The notes under the pieces were generated by a model, which was not told where the DNA came from, did not search any database, and saw nothing but the letters and a program-made list of their open reading frames with translations. Both the position numbers and the translations under genes were made by a program. From an uncultured Candidatus Melainabacteria bacterium (lineage in GTDB: Bacteria > Cyanobacteriota > Vampirovibrionia > Gastranaerophilales > Gastranaerophilaceae): a stretch of 49,023 nt of DNA. The DNA is taken from NCBI GenBank assembly GCA_934754425.1, contig CAKVIN010000017.1, positions 1-49,023 on the forward strand, in the 5' to 3' direction. Of the stretch, positions 43,976 to 49,023 are shown one piece after another; the stretch's first letter is position 1, and every line of letters begins with the position of its first letter.

Positions 43976-44519
43976 AAAACCCTAATAATGCTTTTATACC
44001 TAATGCACAAAGCAATATTCCACCAAAAATTTCTAAACCTTTTGTCGGCAAATGTTTAAATTTTCCACCTACATAAAACCCGAAACAGGAATTTACAAAA
44101 GTCACAAATGCGATTAAAACAGCAGGTTTTATGATATGATTGCCACACAAAGAGAGTGTAATTCCCGCAGAAAAAGCATCTATACTGGTAGCAATTCCAA
44201 CCAATACCAAACATTTTAAACCAAGGCACAGCTTTTTTTCCTTTTCTACTTCAAAGGCTTCTTTTATAATTTTTAGCCCTAAATAAGTAAAAATGACAAA
44301 TACAATTAATCCGGCATAAGGTTCTATGTATGATTTTACAAAACCGGTTAAAAAATACCCGATTATAGGCATTCCACCCTGAAACAAGCCAGTTGATGTT
44401 GCTAACTGTAATGCGTTTTTTGTTCTGTTTTCACTAAAAGTCAAGCCGTACGAAAACGATATTACGCACGCATCCGTCGATAAAGCTATTGCTAATAATA
44501 TTATTGCCAAATATGACAT
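43974..44519 (-). CDS. mntP: Manganese efflux pump MntP
   Basis: 181 residues, six predicted membrane helices, the usual MntP length. LAIALSTDACVISFSYGL carries the conserved Asp near the first helix, and the second half repeats the motif as IATSIDAFSAGITLS. MntP exports Mn(II) in many bacteria. No Mn-responsive yybP-ykoY leader is possible in the 20-bp gap upstream, so regulation must be with the preceding membrane-protein gene. Family assignment is firm. Confidence 0.92.
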   Translation of the reverse strand: MSYLAIILLAIALSTDACVISFSYGLTFSENRTKNALQLATSTGLFQGGMPIIGYFLTGFVKSYIEPYAGLIVFVIFTYLGLKIIKEAFEVEKEKKLCLGLKCLVLVGIATSIDAFSAGITLSLCGNHIIKPAVLIAFVTFVNSCFGFYVGGKFKHLPTKGLEIFGGILLCALGIKALLGF

Positions 44520-44539
44520 TTGTACTCATTAACCTATTT

Positions 44540-45361
44540 TTAGATTTCTTTATCCAACATACCGCCAATTTTTACAAAATTATTATAGTAATAATTGAAA
44601 AGTAAAACTGCAACAAATACTGTATAATAGAAATTTATTATCGTAAAAATAAAATGAGTAAATACATTCATTGCAAAAATTGAACTTAAGATTGACAGCA
44701 CAAAATAAGAAACAAAAAGTATTGAATAAAGAAAAACATTACTTAAAAATTTTCTGCCGAACAAGTCTTTAAGTGAAATCCAGAACGCTTTAAACGGATT
44801 TTTTGATTTAAAAAATAACGCAGGGAATTGAAATAATACCACAAAATATTCCAGCATCATTGTTACTAATAACAATAAATTCCAAGCATTGAGCCTGAAT
44901 AATTGTTCTTCACTCAAAGATAATAAGAAACTTCTCAAATTTTCTACTGAATCAAAAACCCCAACCATAGCCGCCGCAGAAATTCCAACCGAGCCGATAA
45001 ATTTCATACCGACAAAATAAGAAATACAAAATAAAACGGCCACGACTACTGCAACATTAAATAAAGCTCCCAAAACTGAAAGAAAAAATTCTCCTACACC
45101 GGACGGAAACTCTTTAAACAATGAGTTTATATCTTCCATGTCCGGATTATTAACACAGAGTTTTACCATATAAAACCAACCTGATAAAAATGCCGCCAAC
45201 ATTAGCACAAATAAAATTAAAGCACATGTTATGCTAATTGCATTACCACCGGTAGAAAAAAGTATGTACAAGCTTGACAACAAAGAAAAAAGTATCAAAG
45301 GGGTTGCAAGCACTATACACTTATTTGTAATTTTATAACTGTTTTTTATATAATTAAACAT
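44540..45361 (-). CDS. Multi-pass membrane protein of unknown function
   Basis: 273 residues with about six hydrophobic segments (e.g. CIVLATPLILFSLLSSLYIL, ALILFVLMLAAFLSGWFYMV, FLSVLGALFNVAVVVAVLFC, FLYSILFVSYFVLSILSSIF). It lacks charged catalytic motifs and resembles DUF4013-type integral proteins only in general layout. It lies between cpaE-like and mntP genes, 20 bp from each, so the three may form an operon. No function can be assigned. Confidence 0.75.
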   Translation of the reverse strand: MFNYIKNSYKITNKCIVLATPLILFSLLSSLYILFSTGGNAISITCALILFVLMLAAFLSGWFYMVKLCVNNPDMEDINSLFKEFPSGVGEFFLSVLGALFNVAVVVAVLFCISYFVGMKFIGSVGISAAAMVGVFDSVENLRSFLLSLSEEQLFRLNAWNLLLLVTMMLEYFVVLFQFPALFFKSKNPFKAFWISLKDLFGRKFLSNVFLYSILFVSYFVLSILSSIFAMNVFTHFIFTIINFYYTVFVAVLLFNYYYNNFVKIGGMLDKEI

Positions 45362-45381
45362 CAGATTTATTTCCTTTACAA

Positions 45382-46533
45382 TTAAACTCTATATTGGATT
45401 ACAGATTGTTCTATAATATCGTCTGAAATTTTTGTAGCAAAATCTCTAAAACTATTACCTATATTAGATTTAGCATTTATTTCCGTTATTGTTTCACCCT
45501 TGTTAATTGCTTCCATAATTGTGAAATAATTGTTTGGTATTTTCCAGTATATCTTTTCATCAAGAGTATTTTCAATATCTTTAAGATTGATTTCGTCATT
45601 GTCCATGTATCTGTTAACAACAATTTTAACTTTATCCTCGGAATAATTTCTGGAACGAAACAAATTCAAACATCTTTGAGCGTTTCTTATTGCCGGAATA
45701 TTTACAATAGTAGTGAATAATATCCAATCAGAACCATCCAAAATTTTTAATGACAAAGAATCAATGCTTGATGACATATCAATAATAATATATGGAAACA
45801 CTTTTTTTAATGCAGCAAACAATGTAGTAATCATTGTTGGAGTAATACTTTCGGACTGTTCAATATAACACGGATCTGCAAGAATATACAGCGAACTGTC
45901 TTTATATCTCTCAAACCCCTTGATTAAAATTTCTTCATCCTTATCAACAAGTTTTCGCATAACATAATTGACATCAAAAGGAGGATTCAAGTTCAAAAAC
46001 GTAGAAATATCTCCCAATTGTAAATTCAAATCAATAAGCGCCACTTTATCTTTCGTTACCCTTGCAAGTTCTGCCGCTAAATTAACAGCAATAGTAGTTT
46101 TACCTATTCCACCTTTATTTGAATACACAGAAATTATTTTTGATTGAGAAGAATCATTCTCCAGTATAACGTCATTCAATTTAATTAACACTTTTATCAA
46201 ATCATCTTTAAGCACAGGTTTTGGCAAAAATTCCTTCGCACCGTATCTGAGCGCTTTTATAATCGTGTTTGTTGAATAATCAAGAGAAGTTATTATTATT
46301 TTTGAAGTACAAAGCTTAATTTTTTTAATAATTTCTTTTAATCCGGAAAATTTTTCCGTAATATCTATTATTACAATCGCATTTTGCGAATTTTTTATTG
46401 CTTCATAGCCTTGTTCATAATCATCATAAAGTTTTATACTCTCAATAAAATTCAAATCTTCTATGAAAGATTGAGTAATATTTCGTGATTGCTCGTTTTT
46501 ATCAAGAATAAAAACAGTAGATAAATATTCCAT
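45382..46533 (-). CDS. CpaE-like ATPase: receiver-like domain plus MinD/ParA ATPase
   Basis: 383 residues. Residues 1-125 form a receiver-like domain (VFILDKNEQSRNITQSF, IVIIDITEKFSG, ITSLDY, GAKEFLPKPVLK) lacking the full acidic pocket. A deviant Walker A follows (YSNKGGIGKTTIAVNLAAEL, about 136-155), then LIDLNLQLGDISTFLNL and IIIDMSSSIDSLSL. This is the architecture of CpaE/TadZ, which positions Tad pili or related machines at the pole. No cpaF/tadA gene is nearby, so it may instead localise the type IV pilus system encoded elsewhere in the window. AGAGAGGTC is the Shine-Dalgarno. Confidence 0.87.
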   Translation of the reverse strand: MEYLSTVFILDKNEQSRNITQSFIEDLNFIESIKLYDDYEQGYEAIKNSQNAIVIIDITEKFSGLKEIIKKIKLCTSKIIITSLDYSTNTIIKALRYGAKEFLPKPVLKDDLIKVLIKLNDVILENDSSQSKIISVYSNKGGIGKTTIAVNLAAELARVTKDKVALIDLNLQLGDISTFLNLNPPFDVNYVMRKLVDKDEEILIKGFERYKDSSLYILADPCYIEQSESITPTMITTLFAALKKVFPYIIIDMSSSIDSLSLKILDGSDWILFTTIVNIPAIRNAQRCLNLFRSRNYSEDKVKIVVNRYMDNDEINLKDIENTLDEKIYWKIPNNYFTIMEAINKGETITEINAKSNIGNSFRDFATKISDDIIEQSVIQYRV

Positions 46534-46641
46534 GCATGACCTCTCTTACCATCTTAATATACAACAAATTTAAGGTAAGAACAACTACACTTATTACTTT
46601 TTTTATACTATCATTGTGGTAACAGGATAGAAAGGAACAAT

Positions 46642-47352
46642 ATGTTATTAGGAGTAAATATAGATCACGTAGCAACTTTACGAAACGCAAGAGGCGGCAA
46701 CGAGCCCGATGTTCTTACAGCAGCAAGAATTTGTAAAGAATGTCAAGTTGCTTCAATCACAACACATTTAAGAGAAGACCGACGTCACATAAAAGACGCC
46801 GACGTTGAAGCAATTAGAATGCTTCCAAGAGTACGTCTTAATTTAGAAATGGCAATGACTGACGAAATGCAAGAAATTGCATTAAAACTTCGTCCACATG
46901 CAGTCTGCATTGTTCCTGAAAAAAGACAAGAACTCACTACCGAAGGCGGCTTAGACGTAGAGGGTCAACTTGATAGAGCAATCGAATTTGTAAAACCGTT
47001 AATCGCAAAAAACATAGAAGTCAGCTTCTTTATTGACCCTGATATACAACAAATTAACGCAGTTTCAAAAACTGGAGCTCCGTTTATAGAACTTCATACA
47101 GGCAGATATTCAGAAGCATTTGGTACATTAGAAGAAGAAAAAATGTTCAACAACCTTAAAGGTGCTGCGATTTTTGCTCAAAACTTTGGGCTTAAAGTTA
47201 ATGCCGGACACGGTTTGAATTATCAAAACGTAAAAAGAATGCATGAAATACCAAATTTATACGAACTAAATATTGGGCATTCCATTATTGCACGTTCAAT
47301 TTTTGTCGGCTTAGAACAAGCGGTAAAAGAAATGAAAGATTTGGTTGAATAA
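46642..47352 (+). CDS. pdxJ: Pyridoxine 5'-phosphate synthase
   Basis: 236 residues of the PdxJ TIM barrel: LLGVNIDHVATLRNARGG N-terminus, EPDVLTAARICKECQV, HLREDRRHIKD, EKRQELTTEGGLDVEG, FIELHTGRYSEAFG and AGHGLNYQNV, INIGHSIIARSI-like end. It condenses 1-deoxyxylulose 5-phosphate with 3-amino-2-oxopropyl phosphate to give pyridoxine 5'-phosphate (vitamin B6), indicating the DXP-dependent route. AGAAAGGAACA precedes the ATG. It is divergent from the cpaE-like gene and is followed closely by a small Zn-ribbon gene. Confidence 0.96.
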   Translation: MLLGVNIDHVATLRNARGGNEPDVLTAARICKECQVASITTHLREDRRHIKDADVEAIRMLPRVRLNLEMAMTDEMQEIALKLRPHAVCIVPEKRQELTTEGGLDVEGQLDRAIEFVKPLIAKNIEVSFFIDPDIQQINAVSKTGAPFIELHTGRYSEAFGTLEEEKMFNNLKGAAIFAQNFGLKVNAGHGLNYQNVKRMHEIPNLYELNIGHSIIARSIFVGLEQAVKEMKDLVE

Positions 47353-47376
47353 TTCCAAGGTTACGAAGGAGTAAAA

Positions 47377-47691
47377 ATGAAAACAAAAGAAGAAGTTGTT
47401 CAAGAAATGCAACTTGTTGTAGAACAAATGCGACTTGATGATATAGAAGAAAATCCTGATTGCGAACACGAATACTTTACTTGTGATGCTTGTGGTGACA
47501 CAAAACCTTTGGCAGGTTCTGTTCAATATGACAGTTACAGGCTTTGTAATGATTGTGTTCTGCTTGCAGAAGTCGGATTTGAGCTTAGACAAATAAAAAA
47601 AATTGACGAATTAATTAACGCAATGGACGACAAAAGATTAGAAGCTGATTGCGAATTTTTAAAGAACGAAGAAAAAAGAATGGAAAATTAA
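47377..47691 (+). CDS. Small zinc-ribbon protein of unknown function
   Basis: 104 residues. A likely zinc ribbon is formed by CDAC and CNDC (TCDACGDTKPLAGSV, YRLCNDCVLLAEVG), with another Cys/His pair just before (CEHEYF). Helical, charged ends flank it. AAGGAG lies 8 nt before the ATG; the gene starts 24 bp after pdxJ and ends before a strong terminator, so it is probably cotranscribed with pdxJ. No family recognised. Confidence 0.72.
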   Translation: MKTKEEVVQEMQLVVEQMRLDDIEENPDCEHEYFTCDACGDTKPLAGSVQYDSYRLCNDCVLLAEVGFELRQIKKIDELINAMDDKRLEADCEFLKNEEKRMEN

Positions 47692-47721
47692 TCTTTAAAA
47701 AATATTTTAACTACAAAAATA

Positions 47722-47747
47722 GGGTGGTTTAAAACCACCCATATTTT
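47722..47747. terminator. Bidirectional terminator between the Zn-ribbon gene and a small convergent gene
   Basis: GGGTGGTTTAAAACCACCC (47722-47740) is a perfect palindrome. It is followed by ATATTTTTT on the plus strand and by TATTTTT on the minus strand, so it can end transcripts from both sides. Confidence 0.9.
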
Positions 47748-47918
47748 TTATAAATTTTTTAGATTAAAAAATGTGCTGTCTTTTGCAAAGTTTAATAAAT
47801 TAACGCGAGATTCTTGTACTTTTGCGTTAAATTTATATTTTATTGCTTTTCTTAATGGGTTAGTTTGTCGTTGCTTACCAACAAACTTCAACAGCACAGG
47901 TGATACGCTGCTTATCAT
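47748..47918 (-). CDS. 56-residue basic small protein, unknown
   Basis: On the minus strand an ATG at 47918 opens 56 codons ending at the bidirectional terminator. CGAAAGGAAATAGC gives a well-spaced Shine-Dalgarno. The product (MISSVSPVLLKFVGKQRQTN, then PLRKAIKYKFNAKVQES...NFAKDSTFFNL) is basic and hydrophilic with no membrane span or known motif. RBS, terminator and composition all support a real gene, but no homology is known to me. Confidence 0.6.
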   Translation of the reverse strand: MISSVSPVLLKFVGKQRQTNPLRKAIKYKFNAKVQESRVNLLNFAKDSTFFNLKNL

Positions 47919-48070
47919 TGCTATTTCCTTTCGGGTAATGTAAAATCCTCACCCCAGTCATCGGGTTGTTATATTATTTTAACCAAGAAATTTAAAAAAT
48001 CAAGAAAAAATTAAAAAGTAATAATATAAAGTTTTGCAACTAAAACTCAGTTATTTTTTATACTATCTAA

Positions 48071-48117
48071 CAAACTTAGGCAAACAATTGACAAAAGTTA
48101 AAAAGTAGTAAATAATA
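48071..48117 (+). promoter_or_regulatory. Antitoxin promoter repeat, copy 1
   Basis: TTGACA (48088-48093), 17-bp spacer, AATAAT (48111-48116). The 47-bp block from CAAACTTAGG to AATAATA is repeated at 48392-48438 with a single mismatch. There is no coding ORF directly downstream on this strand, so the product is an RNA. Confidence 0.85.
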
Positions 48118-48122
48118 ATAAA

Positions 48123-48245
48123 GTAGGGCAAGGCTCTTAACAAGATTTAGCGTTACTGCTAAGAGCCGTCTTCATACCCTATAATTTTAGTAGATTTAAT
48201 GCTATTGCCAGTATACTTAATGCTAGTAATAGCATTATTATTTTA
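48123..48245 (+). ncRNA. Predicted antisense antitoxin RNA 1
   Basis: Transcribed from promoter copy 1. Visible folds: outer stem TAGGG (48124-48128) with CCCTA (48177-48181), inner stem GGCTCTTA (48132-48139) with TAAGAGCC (48160-48167), and a 3' hairpin TAATGCTATT (48197-48206) with AATAGCATTA (48228-48237) followed by TTATTTTAT. The second half is antisense to toxin ORF 1 (48179-48256). Both ends are estimates from promoter and hairpin positions. The termination tract is weaker than in RNA 2. Confidence 0.65.
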
Positions 48246-48256
48246 TCTAAAATCAT
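48179..48256 (-). CDS. Predicted type I toxin peptide 1 (25 residues, one membrane span)
   Basis: ATG at 48256, TAG at 48179-48181. The peptide begins MILDKIIMLLLALSILAIAL and ends NLLKL: charged N-terminus, an uninterrupted hydrophobic helix of about 18 residues and a Lys near the C-terminus, as in Ibs-, Ldr- and Fst-type membrane toxins. A strong Shine-Dalgarno AAAGGGGGT precedes it. It is fully covered at its 3' side by an antisense RNA. Toxicity is inferred from size, composition and layout, not shown. Confidence 0.65.
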   Translation of the reverse strand: MILDKIIMLLLALSILAIALNLLKL

Positions 48257-48338
48257 AGCTTTTACCCCCTTTCCTGTCAATTTCTTCAAAATTAGTTGTT
48301 CAGGAGGAAGTATCTAGTGTACTAAGCCCTACAAATTT

Positions 48339-48367
48339 ATTATATTATGGCATATCGAATATGTCTA
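48339..48367 (-). promoter_or_regulatory. Promoter of toxin gene 1
   Basis: On the minus strand TAGACA (48362-48367), 17-bp spacer, TATAAT (48339-48344). The expected mRNA start is about 48332, giving a 5' UTR of about 75 nt. The UTR contains ACTTCCT (antisense of 48305-48311), which can pair with the Shine-Dalgarno AGGGGGT with two G-U pairs. Confidence 0.65.
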
Positions 48368-48391
48368 TGTTTAAGCTTAAAAATATAAAAG

Positions 48392-48438
48392 CAAACTTAG
48401 ACAAACAATTGACAAAAGTTAAAAAGTAGTAAATAATA
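48392..48438 (+). promoter_or_regulatory. Antitoxin promoter repeat, copy 2
   Basis: TTGACA (48409-48414), 17-bp spacer, AATAAT (48432-48437); 46 of 47 positions equal copy 1, 321 bp away. The sequences on both sides diverge at once, so only the promoter block is conserved. Confidence 0.85.
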
Positions 48439-48443
48439 GAAAT

Positions 48444-48550
48444 ATAGGGAACCTGAGTACAAGGTTCGAGATTGTACTCAGTCCACAGTTCTCTAAAAAG
48501 CATATAAAGAACTTAAAAATAGTAGCAATAGTACTGCTACTATTTTTATT
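48444..48550 (+). ncRNA. Predicted antisense antitoxin RNA 2
   Basis: Transcribed from promoter copy 2. Outer stem TAGGGAAC (48445-48452) with GTTCTCTA (48488-48495; one G-U); inner perfect 10-bp stem CTGAGTACAA (48453-48462) with TTGTACTCAG (48472-48481) and a 9-nt loop GGTTCGAGA holding a YUNR-type UUCG. It ends at the intrinsic terminator 48515-48547. The 3' half is antisense to toxin ORF 2. The order of elements is the same as in RNA 1 though the primary sequence differs. Confidence 0.72.
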
Positions 48551-48567
48551 AGCAATTTAATGCTCAT
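48493..48567 (-). CDS. Predicted type I toxin peptide 2 (24 residues, one membrane span)
   Basis: ATG at 48567, TAG at 48493-48495. The peptide begins MSIKLLIKIVAVLLLLFLSS and ends LYAF: short basic N-terminus and a hydrophobic helix of about 18 residues. Shine-Dalgarno AAGGAGG is consensus-strength with 8-nt spacing. The antisense RNA from promoter copy 2 covers the 3' part of the ORF, including the stop codon. It could alternatively be a small regulatory membrane peptide; the duplicated layout with peptide 1 favours a toxin. Confidence 0.68.
   Translation of the reverse strand: MSIKLLIKIVAVLLLLFLSSLYAF
48515..48549 (+). terminator. Intrinsic terminator of antitoxin RNA 2, inside the toxin 2 reading frame (antisense)
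   Basis: AAAAATAGTAGCA (48515-48527) and TGCTACTATTTTT (48535-48547) form a perfect 13-bp stem with a 7-nt loop; the 3' arm itself supplies the T-run, followed by ATT. It also encodes, on the other strand, the KIVAVLLLLFL part of the toxin. Confidence 0.88.
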
Positions 48568-48679
48568 AGTCGCATCCTCCTTCCTAGCTTAATTCCACCA
48601 AATTACTGTTGTGCTAGTGGTAGGAGCTTGCCCAGTTTAGTCCCCTTTATTTCTTTTATGAATGTTCAAGACGTTTACT

Positions 48680-48688
48680 ATTATACCA
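48680..48688 (-). promoter_or_regulatory. Extended -10 promoter of toxin gene 2
   Basis: On the minus strand TGGTATAAT (TGn plus TATAAT at 48680-48685), giving an mRNA start at about 48673 and a 5' UTR of about 105 nt. The UTR has AGCTCCT (antisense of 48622-48628), whose CTCCT is complementary to the AGGAG of the Shine-Dalgarno. Confidence 0.6.
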
Positions 48689-48737
48689 TATTACGGCTAT
48701 TAATTAAATAAATAATTTAATTGATTATAACCCTACC

Positions 48738-48766
48738 TTGCGCCACATTATAGTTTATGTTATCCT
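48738..48766 (+). promoter_or_regulatory. Promoter of efp
   Basis: TTGCGC (48738-48743), 17-bp spacer, TATCCT (48761-48766) with an extended TGn at 48758-48760. This gives a leader of about 38 nt with an AAGGAG Shine-Dalgarno before efp. Confidence 0.5.
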
Positions 48767-48808
48767 TTAGGAAAAAAGATAATAGAATAGTATAACTAAG
48801 GAGTCCCT

Positions 48809-49023
48809 ATGATTTCAGTAAACGATTTGAAGAACGGTTTAACATTAGAATTAGATAACGGTTTATGGAATGTTGTTGAATTCTTACACGTAAAACCTGG
48901 TAAAGGTGCAGCTTTCGTTAGAACAAAGCTTAAGAATGTTGAAACAGGTAACGTAGTTGAAAAAACTTTCAGAGCCGGTGAAAAAGTTGCTAAAGCTATG
49001 CTTGACCGTAGAGAAATGCAATA
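48809..49023 (+). CDS. efp: Elongation factor P, N-terminal part (runs off the window)
   Basis: The first 71 codons encode the KOW-like domain I of EF-P, beginning MISVNDLKNGLTLELDNGLW and continuing VVEFLHVKPGKGAAFVRTKL. The Lys in PGKGAA is the tip residue that reaches the peptidyl-transferase centre and is modified in some lineages. EF-P relieves ribosome stalling at polyproline. No modification-enzyme gene is visible nearby. The sequence closely follows the cyanobacterial type, which helps place the organism. ATG follows AAGGAGTCCCT. Confidence 0.96.
   Translation, partial: MISVNDLKNGLTLELDNGLWNVVEFLHVKPGKGAAFVRTKLKNVETGNVVEKTFRAGEKVAKAMLDRREMQ

Noticed and set aside
44520..44539. Mn-sensing yybP-ykoY riboswitch before mntP
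   Set aside because: Only 20 bp separate mntP from the upstream gene, too short for that riboswitch.
48071..48438. Two 47-bp repeats as part of a CRISPR array
   Set aside because: Only two copies, 321 bp apart, each a complete promoter followed by structured sequence; no regular spacers or cas genes.
47760..48800. tRNA, tmRNA or 6S RNA in the ORF-poor interval before efp
   Set aside because: No cloverleaf with CCA-adjacent acceptor stem, no tag-peptide frame and no long 6S-like bubble; the hairpins are better explained by the two antisense RNA units.

Overview
The window is a strongly A+T-rich, gene-dense bacterial chromosome segment. Three things point to a diderm, and most likely to the non-photosynthetic sister lineage of Cyanobacteria (Vampirovibrionia/Melainabacteria, e.g. 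gut Gastranaerophilales). The EF-P fragment carries the cyanobacterial-type stretch VVEFLHVKPGKG..FVRTKLKNV. LepA has the cyanobacterial-type ITIKLNAARMNY segment. There is a secretin-based type IV pilus/type II secretion operon but no photosynthesis gene. The placement is an inference from remembered family signatures, not a search result.

Layout. 1-2444: 5' end of rplU, an ACE-like metallopeptidase, a nested palindromic repeat and a dCMP deaminase. 2492-12707: a chemosensory block with a CheA-REC hybrid kinase and a sensor-less MCP on the minus strand, and divergently a REC-GGDEF diguanylate cyclase, a double CheW, a FimV-like membrane/acidic protein and an orphan solute-binding protein. 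This resembles a reduced Wsp-type pathway feeding c-di-GMP. 12779-16061: a surface-decoration group (TagD-like cytidylyltransferase, hexapeptide acyltransferase, LicD, small Rossmann protein) and a small unknown. 16216-19779: a TPR protein with an acidic tail, RecN and a glycine-rich unknown. 19863-30711 (minus): a pilus/secretion operon with PilP/GspC-like protein, secretin, PilB/GspE ATPase, PilC/GspF, a small unknown, an SDR enzyme, a hybrid histidine kinase, a response regulator and a degenerate second GspE-like ATPase. 30905-39662 (minus): an ApeP-like dehydratase, FabG-like reductase and FabF-like synthase, then an inserted R-M-S fusion restriction-modification gene, a secreted matrixin-type protease and LepA. 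39749-47691: orphan fliD, a long phosphohexomutase, MntP, a membrane protein, a CpaE-like ATPase, PdxJ and a Zn-ribbon protein. 47748-48720: a stretch of very small genes. 48809-end: efp.

The most striking region is 48071-48720. Two nearly identical strong promoters (47-bp repeats, one mismatch) each fire a roughly 110-nt structured RNA antisense to a tiny minus-strand gene. Each tiny gene has its own promoter and Shine-Dalgarno and encodes a 24-25-residue single-span hydrophobic peptide. This is the layout of a tandem type I toxin-antitoxin pair. The two antisense RNAs have different sequences but the same plan: a TAGGG outer stem that closes over the toxin stop codon, an inner hairpin, and a 3' hairpin inside the toxin reading frame.

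A second notable event is at the fabF 3' end. A 26-bp copy of that end, including a stop codon, sits beyond the R-M gene just before the matrixin start. The R-M gene therefore appears to have inserted between fabF and the matrixin gene with target duplication. Several genes without a Shine-Dalgarno (DGC, FimV-like, TPR, recN, histidine kinase, lepA) have a -10 box, often an extended TGn-10, only 6-9 nt before the start codon, suggesting leaderless mRNAs.
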